64,000 bases of DNA from positions 930,001 to 994,000 of the forward strand of contig CAVZVW010000009.1 in assembly GCA_963778845.1 (NCBI GenBank), given 5' to 3'. This stretch comes from CAVZVW01 sp963778845. Lineage in GTDB: Bacteria > Actinomycetota > Actinomycetes > Actinomycetales > Kineosporiaceae. The notes under the pieces are model-generated. The model saw nothing but the letters and a program-made list of their open reading frames with translations, ran no database searches and had not been told where the DNA came from. The position numbers and the translations under genes are program-made. This document shows, in pieces, positions 1 through 7,962 of this stretch. Position 1 is the stretch's first letter. Each line of letters starts with the position of its first letter.

Positions 1-1868
1 TGGGGGCACACGCCGCAGTCGAAGCACGGCGTCCAACGGCAGTCGTCCACCTCGACCTCGGAGAGGGAGTCCTGCCAGTCCTCCCACAGCCAGTCCTTGT
101 CCAGGCCGGAGTCGAGGTGGTCCCAGGGGAGCACCTCGGCGAACTCACGCTCGCGTGTGGTGTACCAGTCCAGGTCCACGGGCTCCTCGCGCAAGGCCTC
201 GTCGGCGCACCGCTCCCAGCGCTGGAACGAGAAGTGCTCGCTCCAGCCGTCGAAGCGCGCGCCGTCCTCCCACGCAGCCCGGATGACGGCACCGACCCGG
301 CGGTCCCCGCGGGAGAGCAGGCCTTCGATGATCCCCGGCCGACCGTCGTGGTAACGCAGGCCGATGGCACGGGAGTACTGCCGGTCGGCGCGCAGAGCGT
401 CCCGCAGGAGGAAGAGCCGACGGTCGACCGTCTCGTGCGGCGTCTGGCCCGCCCATTGGAAGGGGGTGTGCGGCTTCGGCACGAAGCCGCCGATGCTCAC
501 GGTGCAGCGCACGTCGCGGTGGCCCGAGGCCTGCCGGCCGGTCTCGATGACCCGCCGGGCCAGCCGGGCGATCTGCAGCACGTCGTCGTCGGTCTCGGTC
601 GGCAGGCCGCACATGAAGTACAGCTTCACCTGGCGCCAGCCGTTGCCGAACGCGGCGGCCACGGTGCGCACGAGGTCGTCCTCGGTCACCATCTTGTTGA
701 TCACCTTGCGGATGCGCTCGCTGCCGCCCTCGGGGGCGAAGGTCAGCCCGGAGCGGCGGCCGTTGCGGCTCAGCTCGTTGGCAAGGTCGATGTTGAACGC
801 GTCGACGCGGGTGCTCGGCAGCGACAGGCCGGTGTTGGTGCCCTCGTAGCGGTCGGCCAGCTGCTTGGTGATCTCGGCGATCTCGGAGTGGTCGGCGCTG
901 GACAGGCTCAGCAGGCCGACCTCCTCGAACCCGGTGGCCGCCAGGCCGCGCTCGACCATCGCCCCGATGCCCTGGATCGACCGCTCGCGCACCGGACGCG
1001 TGATCATGCCGGCCTGGCAGAACCGGCAGCCCCGCGTGCAGCCCCGGAAGATCTCCACGCTCATCCGCTCGTGGACGCTCTCGGCCAGGGGCACGATCGG
1101 CTGCTTGGGGTAGGGCCAGGCGTCGAGGTTGCTCACCGTGTGCTTGTGCACCCGCCAAGGCACCCCGGGGCGGTTGGGCGCCACCCGGCGGATGCGCCCG
1201 TCGGGCAGGTAGTCCACGTCGTAGAAGCGCGGCACGTACACCCCGCCCGTGGCGGCCAGCCGCAGCAGCAGGCCGTCGCGGCCCCCGGGGCGGCCGAGCC
1301 TCTTCCAGTCCGCCACGAGGTCGGTGATCGTCAGGACGGCTTGCTCGCCGTCCCCCAGCACGGCGGCGTCCACGAACTGGGCGATCGGCTCGGGGTTGAA
1401 CGCGCTGTGGCCTCCGGCGATCACGAGGGGGTGCTCCTCGGTGCGGTCGGCGGCGGTCAGCGGGATGCCGGCCAGGTCGAGGGCGGTGAGCATGTTCGTG
1501 TAGCCGAGCTCGGTGGAGAACGAGACGCCGAGCAGGTCGAACTCGGCGACAGGTCGATGGCCGTCCACGGTGAACTGGGGGACGCCGTGGGCCCGCATGA
1601 GGGCCTCCATGTCGGGCCAGACCGCGTACGTGCGCTCGGCCAGTGCGTCCGGGCGCTCGTTGATGACCTCGTAGAGGATCATGACGCCCTGGTTGGGCAG
1701 GCCCACCTCATAGGCGTCGGGGTACATCAGGGCCCAGCGCACCGTGGCCTCGCCGGCGACGTCCCAGTCCTTCACCTGGCTGTTGCGCTCACCGCCGACG
1801 TACTGGATCGGCTTGCTGACCTGCGGCAGCAGAGGCTCGAGGGCATCGAACACCGACTGGACGGGCAT
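1..1868 (-). CDS. TIGR03960-type B12-binding radical SAM protein (3' end outside window)
   Basis: Reads leftwards from an ATG at 1868 and is still open at base 1, so about 622 residues are visible. The radical SAM cluster motif CxxxCxxC (Cys277, Cys281, Cys284, in context RGCTRGCRFC) is followed by typical TIM-barrel segments and a late CFDCGVCP cysteine cluster near the window edge. The N-terminal part matches the TIGR03960 family, which has a B12-binding-like domain before the radical SAM domain. In actinobacteria the family usually precedes a TIGR03936/DUF2344 gene and an RNase E/G gene, which would lie beyond the left edge. The reaction is not established for the family. No frameshift was found in the segments I translated. 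Its start lies 227 bases downstream of the ndk stop, behind a tandem repeat. Confidence 0.9.
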   Translation of the reverse strand, partial: MPVQSVFDALEPLLPQVSKPIQYVGGERNSQVKDWDVAGEATVRWALMYPDAYEVGLPNQGVMILYEVINERPDALAERTYAVWPDMEALMRAHGVPQFTVDGHRPVAEFDLLGVSFSTELGYTNMLTALDLAGIPLTAADRTEEHPLVIAGGHSAFNPEPIAQFVDAAVLGDGEQAVLTITDLVADWKRLGRPGGRDGLLLRLAATGGVYVPRFYDVDYLPDGRIRRVAPNRPGVPWRVHKHTVSNLDAWPYPKQPIVPLAESVHERMSVEIFRGCTRGCRFCQAGMITRPVRERSIQGIGAMVERGLAATGFEEVGLLSLSSADHSEIAEITKQLADRYEGTNTGLSLPSTRVDAFNIDLANELSRNGRRSGLTFAPEGGSERIRKVINKMVTEDDLVRTVAAAFGNGWRQVKLYFMCGLPTETDDDVLQIARLARRVIETGRQASGHRDVRCTVSIGGFVPKPHTPFQWAGQTPHETVDRRLFLLRDALRADRQYSRAIGLRYHDGRPGIIEGLLSRGDRRVGAVIRAAWEDGARFDGWSEHFSFQRWERCADEALREEPVDLDWYTTREREFAEVLPWDHLDSGLDKDWLWEDWQDSLSEVEVDDCRWTPCFDCGVCP

Positions 1869-1950
1869 GGCGGGTCTGGCCTCCGATGGACCCGGGTGGA
1901 CGACCGGCTCCTGGTGGACGAGGGGTTCAGGGTCCCAGGGTATCCGCCGC

Positions 1951-2058
1951 CTGCCTCGCGACCACGGGTGTGCACGTGGCCTGCCTCGCGACCTCTGGTG
2001 TGCACTCACCCTGCCTCGCGACCTCTGGTGTGCACTCACCCTGCCTCGCGACCTCTGG
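1951..2058. repeat. 30-bp tandem repeat, 3.6 copies
   Basis: Units begin at 1951, 1981, 2011 and 2041. Copies two and three are identical, the first has several changes in its second half, and the fourth stops after 18 bases. Each full unit contains CTGCCTCGCGACC and ends in TGTGCACTCACC-like sequence. The array lies between ndk and the radical SAM gene, in the leader of the latter. No coding pattern is apparent. It may be a variable-number locus or a protein-binding array; the function is unknown. Confidence 0.85.
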
Positions 2059-2094
2059 AGGGTAACCGCCCCCTACACACGATGCAGGCGACAG

Positions 2095-2541
2095 TTACGC
2101 ACCAGAGGACGCGACGAGGTCGGGGAACCACAGCGCGATCTCGCGGACGGCGGACTCGGGTGAGTCCGAGCCGTGGACGACGTTCTGCTGGGCCGGGGTG
2201 TCCCAGTCGCGACCCAGGTCGCCCCGGATGGAGCCCGGGGCGGCCTTGGTGGGGTCCGTTGCTCCGGCCAGGCTCCGGAAGGCCGCGATCACCTGCGCTC
2301 CCTCGACCACCACCGCGACGACCGGGCCCGACGCCATGAACTCCACGAGCGAGGCGAAGAAGGGCTTGCCGGTGTGCTCGGCGTAATGGGTCTCCAGAAG
2401 GCCGCGGTCGGCGGTGAGCATGCGCAGACCCGCGAAGCGGTACCCCCTGGCCTCGATCCGCCGCAGGACCTCACCGACCTGGCCCCGCCGGACCCCGTCC
2501 GGCTTCACGAGCACCAGGGTCCGCTCACTCCCGCCGTCCAC
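2095..2541 (-). CDS. ndk: Nucleoside-diphosphate kinase
   Basis: Encodes 148 residues, the usual family length. The enzyme moves the gamma-phosphate from ATP to other nucleoside diphosphates through a phosphohistidine, balancing cytosolic NTP and dNTP pools. The catalytic histidine is His123 in NVVHGSDS, and the N-terminal TLVLVKPDGV strand and GSIRGD segment are also present. The start is a GTG at 2539-2541 with GGGAGG four bases upstream. It follows folC and the DUF4233 gene in a common actinobacterial order. Codons 5-15 form one arm of a 33-bp inverted repeat whose other arm lies in the leader, so the start site would sit in the loop of a large hairpin. Translation may therefore depend on that structure; this is inference. 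Confidence 0.97.
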   Translation of the reverse strand: MDGGSERTLVLVKPDGVRRGQVGEVLRRIEARGYRFAGLRMLTADRGLLETHYAEHTGKPFFASLVEFMASGPVVAVVVEGAQVIAAFRSLAGATDPTKAAPGSIRGDLGRDWDTPAQQNVVHGSDSPESAVREIALWFPDLVASSGA

Positions 2542-2623
2542 TTCGCCTCCCGGTCGACCGCTGACCGGCGACCGCCGGCGCGCTCAGCCTAGTGAGCGGC
2601 CCCTGGTGCTCGTGAAGCCGGAC
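2497..2623. repeat. 33-bp inverted duplication bracketing the ndk start codon
   Basis: Arm 1 is 2497-2529 (ndk codons 5-15) and arm 2 is 2591-2623. The arms are reverse complements at 32 of 33 positions. The 61-base spacer holds the ndk Shine-Dalgarno sequence and GTG start. Read on the plus strand, arm 2 spells the same residues as ndk codons 5-15 (SER-P-LVLVKPD, one change), so it is an inverted copy of coding sequence. A smaller hairpin (GGGCC-TTC-GGCCC, 2629-2641) lies just beyond arm 2. In an operon transcript the arms could form a long stem occluding or presenting the ndk start. Confidence 0.9.
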
Positions 2624-2645
2624 GTCACGGGCCTTCGGCCCCGGG

Positions 2646-3006
2646 TCACGACCGCGCGGCGGCGGCTGCCTGCTCCCGGTCGATGCGGCCCCCCACGCGC
2701 AGGGCCACCACCCACAGCAGCGCGAACACCGCACCGAGGAAGTACATCACCGGCACCCACACGCCCGTGACGACCACCACGACCTGCAGCCGCCCATCCC
2801 AGCGCGTACCCGGCCGGTGACCGCAGCGACGCCGCCGCCGCCAGGCACAGCACGGCGAGCCCACCGGCGGCCCCGACGGCCGCCGATGTGGGCACCCCGC
2901 TGAGGTCCTTGGCCACGAGCCCCGCGAAGACGACGACGAGCGCCTCGAAGGACAGCACGCTCGCAGCGAGCACCCGTCGCATCGACCGCGTCGACGCCAC
3001 CGCCAC
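2646..3006 (-). pseudogene. DUF4233 membrane protein, one frameshift
   Basis: Small membrane protein found between folC and ndk in many actinobacteria; its function is unknown. The first part reads MRRVLAASVLSFEALVVVF from about 2982, with in-frame GTG starts at 3000 and 3006; the last overlaps the folC TAG by one base. Two hydrophobic segments follow. Near 2790-2792 the frame shifts by one base. Removing one G restores a continuous GYALGWALQVVVVV segment that leads into the next membrane helix and ends in DREQAAAAARS. The repaired protein is about 120 residues, a normal family length. The break is probably a sequencing error in a GGGCGG run, but true decay cannot be excluded. Confidence 0.8.
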
Positions 3007-4358
3007 TACCGGGCACCCAGCATGAGTGCCCGTACGTCGGCCGCCACGGTGATGGAGCCGGTGGCCAGGACGCCCGACCCTGGACCGCCGTCGACCTCGG
3101 CGAGCCCGACCGCGACGTCGAGCGCCTCGTCGATGCGGTACGCCACGTGCACGCGGTCCTCGCCGAAGATGTCGGCAGCCAGCTCGGCGAGCTCCTCGGG
3201 GTCCAACGATCGCGACGACGACGAGCGGGTGACCACCACCTCGTCCAGGGCAGGCTCCAGGGCCACGAGGATCCCCTCGGCGTCCTTGTCCGCGAGGATC
3301 CCGACCACGCCCACGAGTCGGGTGAACGCGAACGCGTCCTGCAGCGCCTCGGCAAGGACCTGGGCACCGGCAGGGTTGTGCGCGGCGTCGACCAGCACCG
3401 TCGGGCTGCGCCGAACGACCTCGAGCCGACCCGGGGAGTCGGCCGCGGCGAACCCCGCACGGACGACGTCGGCGTCGAGCCCGCCGGCCGAGGCGCCGAG
3501 GAAGGCCTCCACCGCCGCCAACGCGCACGCCGCGTTCTGTGCCTGATGGGCACCGTGCAGAGGCAGGAACACGTCGTCGTAGCGGGCCGACAACCCCTGC
3601 AGCGACAGCAGCTGACCGCCCACGGCCACCTCGCGGGCGGCGACCCCGAACTCCAGGCCCTCGCGTTGCAGGCTCGCCCCCACCTCGACGACCCGGCGCA
3701 GCAGCGCGTGCGTGGCCTCCTCCGTCTGCTCCGCGAGGACGGCGACCGCGCCCTGCTTGATGATGCCCGCCTTCTCCGCGGCGATCGCGGCCACGTCACG
3801 ACCGAGGAACCTCTCGTGGTCGACCGCCACAGGCATGACCACGCACACCTGCCCGTCGGCCACGTTCGTCGCGTCCCAGGCGCCGCCCATGCCGACCTCG
3901 ACCACGGCCACGTCCACCGGCGCGTCCGCGAAGGCCGCATACGCCATCGCGACGAGCACCTCGAAGAAGGTCATCCGCGGCTCACCGCGCGTGGCCGCCC
4001 CGGCATCGACGAGGTCGATGTACGGCAGGACCTCCTCGTACACCTCGATGAAGCGCTGCGGCTCCAGCGACACACCGTCGAGGGCGATCCGCTCCCGGAC
4101 GTCGCTGAGGTGCGGGCTCACGAACCGCCCGGTCCGCAGGCCGTGCTCGCGCAGGAGGCGTTCCACCATGCGCGTGGTGGAGGTCTTCCCGTTGGTCCCT
4201 GTCAGGTGAACCACCCGGAACGCGTGCTGGGGGTCGCCGAGCAGCCGCATGACGGCGCTGATGCGGCTCAGGTTGGGCACGAGGTCGTGCTCGGGTGCCC
4301 GTCCGAGGATCTCGCGGTAGACCTCGTGCAGCCGGTCCATGGGCGCCGGTTGGGTCAC
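3006..4358 (-). CDS. folC: Dihydrofolate synthase / folylpolyglutamate synthase
   Basis: About 450 residues, typical for FolC. This Mur-ligase-family enzyme adds glutamate to dihydropteroate and extends polyglutamate tails on folates, using ATP in the cytosol. The ATP-binding loop is GTNGKTS (residues 54-60), preceded by HLTGTNG. The Mur central-domain features EVGMGGAWDATN and a later DAAHNPAGA motif are present. The chosen start is GTG at 4356-4358, overlapping the ileS TGA as GTGA, which suggests translational coupling. ATG 4340 (MDRLHEVY) is the alternative. The gene ends at TAG 3006, abutting the DUF4233 gene. Confidence 0.95.
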   Translation of the reverse strand: MTQPAPMDRLHEVYREILGRAPEHDLVPNLSRISAVMRLLGDPQHAFRVVHLTGTNGKTSTTRMVERLLREHGLRTGRFVSPHLSDVRERIALDGVSLEPQRFIEVYEEVLPYIDLVDAGAATRGEPRMTFFEVLVAMAYAAFADAPVDVAVVEVGMGGAWDATNVADGQVCVVMPVAVDHERFLGRDVAAIAAEKAGIIKQGAVAVLAEQTEEATHALLRRVVEVGASLQREGLEFGVAAREVAVGGQLLSLQGLSARYDDVFLPLHGAHQAQNAACALAAVEAFLGASAGGLDADVVRAGFAAADSPGRLEVVRRSPTVLVDAAHNPAGAQVLAEALQDAFAFTRLVGVVGILADKDAEGILVALEPALDEVVVTRSSSSRSLDPEELAELAADIFGEDRVHVAYRIDEALDVAVGLAEVDGGPGSGVLATGSITVAADVRALMLGAR

Positions 4359-7300
4359 AGGCGCTCCACCGAGATCGTGACGGCGTCGGAGTCCTCGGCC
4401 TCGACCGTCGAGACCACGACCTCCCTGGCCAGGGTCTCGGCCTTGAGCAGGTCGACGAACTGCCTCGCGTAACCCTCCCGCTCCACCGGGACGCCGAGGG
4501 CGAGCCGGATCGTGTCCGAGACGTGGAGCCCCGCCGCCTTGCGCGCGTCCTGGACCTGGCGGACGACGTCGCGCGCCCACCCCTCCGCCTGCAGGGCCTC
4601 GTCCAGCTCGAGGTCGAGCACCACGAACCCACCGCCGGGAAGCACGGCGACGGCTCGATGCGTGGCGGCCGCGTCGGCCACCACGGTCTCCAGCGCGTAC
4701 TCGTCCTCGAGCAGCGCTGACACCGCCGCAGACCAGCACGCCGTCACCGCCGAGGGACCACGCGCCGTCCTTGCCGGCCCGGATCACGTCCTGCACGGCC
4801 CGGCCCAGCCGCGGACCCGCCGCCCGGGCGTTCACCGTGAGCTTCTGCGTGACGCCGATGTCGGCCGCCGAGGTCGCGTCCAGCTCCAGCAGGCGCACCG
4901 CCTTGACGTTCACCTCGTCGGCGAGCACGCCCGTGAACGGGCCGAGATCGGCCGACCGGTCACTGACCACGGTGAGCTCTCGCAGTGGCTGGCGCACCCG
5001 AAGACCCTGCGCCTTGCGCAGGCCGAGCGTCGCCGACGCGACCTCCCTCGCCCGGTCCATCGCGGCGGCGAGCGACTCGTCGGCAGGGCAGGCTCGCGGC
5101 GTCCGGCCAGTCCGTCAGATGCACGCTGCGGCCCCCGGTCAGCCCGCGCCACACCTCCTCGCCCAGCAGCGGCATCAGCGGCGCAGCCACGCGGCAGAGC
5201 ACCTCGAGCACCGTGAAGAGGGTGTCGAAGGCGTCTGCCTCCTCGCGCCAGAACCGCTCGCGGGACCGCCGTACGTACCAGTTCGTCAGCACGTCGAGGT
5301 AGTCGCGCACGCTCTGGCACGCCCCCGCGATGTCGTACTCGTCCATCTGCCCGCCCACACGCACGACCAGGTCGTGGGTCTTGGCGAGCACGTAGCGGTC
5401 GAGCACGTCCGGGGAGTCGGCGCGCCACCGCGCCTGGTACCCGGCACCCTCGGCGGCGCTGTTCGCGTAGAGCGTGAAGAAGTACCAGACGTTCCACAGG
5501 GGGATCAGCACCTGCCGCACCCCGTCGCGGATCCCCTGCTCGGTGACCACGAGGTTGCCCCCGCGCAGGACGGGGGACGACATGAGGAACCAGCGCATGG
5601 CGTCGGACCCGTCGCGGTCGAGGACCTCGGAGACGTCGGGGTAGTTGCTCAGGCTCTTGCGACATCTTGCGGCCGTCGTCCCCGAGCAGGATCCCGTGGC
5701 TGACGCAGGTGACGAACGCGGGTCGGTCGAACAGCGCCGTCGCGAGCACGTGCATCGTGTAGAACCAGCCGCGCGTCTGCCCGATGTACTCCACGATGAA
5801 GTCGCCCGGGTAGTGATGCTCGAACCAGTCGGCGTTCTCGAACGGGTAGTGCACCTGCGCGAACGGCATGGAGCCGGACTCGAACCAGCAGTCGAGCACC
5901 TCCGGCACCCGCCGCATCGTCGAGCGCCCGGTCGGGTCGTCGGGGTTCGGCCGGGTCAGCTGGTCGACGTAGGGCCGGTGCAGGTCCGCGACCTGCACGC
6001 CGAAGTCCGCCTCGAGGTCGGCAAGGCTGCCGTAGACGTCGAGGCGCGGGTAGGCAGGGTCGTCGCTGCGCCACACCGGGATCGGGCTGCCCCAGTAGCG
6101 GTTGCGGCTGATCGACCAGTCCCGGGCGTTCTCGAGCCACTTGCCGAAGGACCCGTCGCGGATGTGCTCGGGGACCCAGTGGATCTGCTGGTTGAGCTCG
6201 ACCATGCGGTCCTTGACCCGCGTGACCTCGACGAACCACGACGTGACCGCCTTGTAGACCAGCGGCGTCCCGCAGCGCCAGCAGTGCGGGTACGGGTGGT
6301 CGTAGCTGTCCTGCCGGACGAGGACGCCGCGCTCCCGCAGCTCGCGCAGGAGCGGCTTGTTGGCCTCGAACACCTGCAGGCCGGCGAAGCGCGGCGCGAT
6401 CGAGGTGAACCGGGTCTGCTCGTCGACGGTCAGCACGGTGGGGATGCCGGCCTGCGTGCACACCGCGAAGTCGTCCTCGCCGTGCGCGGGAGCGACCTGC
6501 ACGAGGCCGGTGCCCTCGTCCACGGAGACGAAGTCGCCGCTGAGCACCGTGAACGCGGCCGTCCCCTCGAGCCGGCCGACCAGGAAGTCGAAGATCGGCG
6601 TGTAGCGCATCCCCACGAGCTCGCTGCCCTTGAGCGTGCGGACCACCCGCGCGCCGGCGAGCTCCTTGGCGTAGGCGGCGAGGCGGGCCTGCGCGAGCAC
6701 GTAGCGGTGGCCCTCGTGCTCGACGACCACGTAGTCGATGTCCGGGCCCACGACGAGTGCGACGTTGGGCACGAGCGTCCACGGCATCGTGGTCCAGGCC
6801 AGCGCCCGGTCGCCGTTCTCCAGCTCGAACCACACCGTGCTGGCGGGGTCCTGCCGCTGCCGGTAGACGTCGTCCATGCGCGTCTCGGTGTTGCTCAGCG
6901 GGGTCTCGCAACGCCAGCAGTAGGCCAGCACGCGGAAGCCCTCGTAGACCAACCCCTTGTCCCACAACGACTTGAAGGCCCACATGACGCTTTCCATGTA
7001 GTCCAGGTCAAGCGTCTTGTAGTCGTTCTCGAAGTCGACCCAGCGGGCCTGCCTGTGGACGTACTCCTCCCAGTCCTTCGTGTAGCGCAGCACCGACGCA
7101 CGGCAGGCGTCGTTGAAGGCGGCGACCCCCATCGCCTCGATCTGGGCCTTGTGCTCGATCCCGAGCTGCTTCTCGGCCTCCACCTCGGCGGGCAGGCCGT
7201 GGCAGTCCCACCCGAACCTGCGCTCGACGCGCCGTCCTCGCATCGTCTGGTAACGGGGAACGACGTCCTTGACGTAACCGGTGAGCAGATGCCCGTAGTG

Positions 7301-7477
7301 CGGCAGCCCGTTGGCGAACGGGGGCCCGTCGTAGAAGACGAACTCGTTGGCGCCGTCCTCGCCCGCCGGCCGCTGGTCGATGCTCGCCTGGAAGGTGCCG
7401 TCGCTCTCCCAGTAGCGGCGCACGGCGTCCTCGATCTGGGGCAGGTTCGGGCTGCCCGGGACCACGGGGTACGTCAC
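4355..7477 (-). pseudogene. ileS: Isoleucyl-tRNA synthetase, three frameshifts
   Basis: Charges tRNA-Ile with isoleucine. The GTG start at 7475-7477 has AGGAGG seven bases upstream. The first frame gives class I signature HYGH (residues 60-63), the editing domain, and GRKMS near residue 603. An extra base near 5659 then breaks the KMSKS loop; removing it restores KMSKSLSNYPDV. Further single-base shifts lie near 5087 and between 4722 and 4735, after which the sequence continues to ...VEAEDSDAVTISVERL. Repaired length is about 1040 residues, normal for the long IleS type. The gene is essential and no second copy is visible, so sequencing error is far more likely than decay. It is preceded by an Ile T-box and overlaps folC by four bases. 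Confidence 0.92.
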
Positions 7478-7775
7478 TTCGGTGCCTCCTCGTCGTGCCT
7501 GCACGCCTGTCCGGGGTGCGAGGACGACGTCGCCCGGGCGCTGCGTCGGCCCCGGCGGCACCGCGGTACCACCTCGCTTGCCGACACCGGCGCAGCGGGG
7601 GCTGCGCGCGGCGTGCGGCCGCTCGTTCGCCGGCAGTGACGGGCCGGACCCGTCCGGTTCTACTAGGGCCGCTGCCACTGGGGCCGCTTGCGCTCGGGCC
7701 GCCTGGGTGGCGGGCGAGCGCTGTCCCGTTCTTCCGGAGGCTCGCCGGTGATGGCCGGGTCGACGCCTGTGGGCC
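7478..7775 (-). promoter_or_regulatory. T-box riboswitch leader of ileS (actinobacterial, translational type)
   Basis: On the minus strand the leader contains the T-box core GAGGTGGTACCGCGG (within 7558-7576), close to the consensus that pairs with an uncharged tRNA 3' end. Upstream is a short stem I region with an ATC isoleucine specifier triplet at 7750-7752, followed by ACCGGCGAGCC and GGAAGAACGG, as in actinobacterial ileS leaders. A linker hairpin (GACGGG/CCCGTC, 7638-7654) lies between. The AGGAGG of ileS is immediately downstream, so uncharged tRNA-Ile is expected to release a sequestered ribosome-binding site. The 5' end of the transcript is not defined; a TATCCT-like -10 lies near 7780-7790. 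Confidence 0.85.
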
Positions 7776-7863
7776 TCAGGATAACCGCCGCAGGGGCGTG
7801 GTCGCCGTCCCGTTTCCGCACGGTCCGCCCCCGGCACTGCGGAGGATTACGCCAAGCTGCGAC

Positions 7864-7916
7864 TGGCGCGGCGGCACACAGTGCCAAACTGCTTGGCGCA
7901 GTGTGCCGCCGCGCCA
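7864..7916. repeat. Long intergenic hairpin element, copy 1
   Basis: Perfect 15-bp arms (7864-7878 TGGCGCGGCGGCACA and 7902-7916) enclose a nested hairpin GCCAA-ACTGC-TTGGC. It lies between the valS stop and the ileS T-box. A second copy with nearly the same arms and nested GCCA/TGGC occurs at 15304-15358, 7.4 kb away. This suggests a dispersed REP-like element rather than a gene-specific site. It could also act as a terminator for valS, but no U-run follows. Confidence 0.85.
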
Positions 7917-7962
7917 GCAGGCCCGGGGGCGTTCAGGGCTCAGCGATCATGGTCGCCCAGCA

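Noticed and set aside
117..2339. Very long plus-strand open frame (740 codons) across the radical SAM and ndk region
   Set aside because: It is antisense to two well-supported genes; its sequence is low-complexity His/Val/Gly/Arg-rich as expected from the opposite strand of high-GC genes.
2414..2770. Plus-strand frame containing a second SER-P-LVLVKPD sequence, possibly a divergent ndk fragment
   Set aside because: Only the eleven inverted codons match ndk; the rest is antisense noise, so it is a repeat arm, not a gene.
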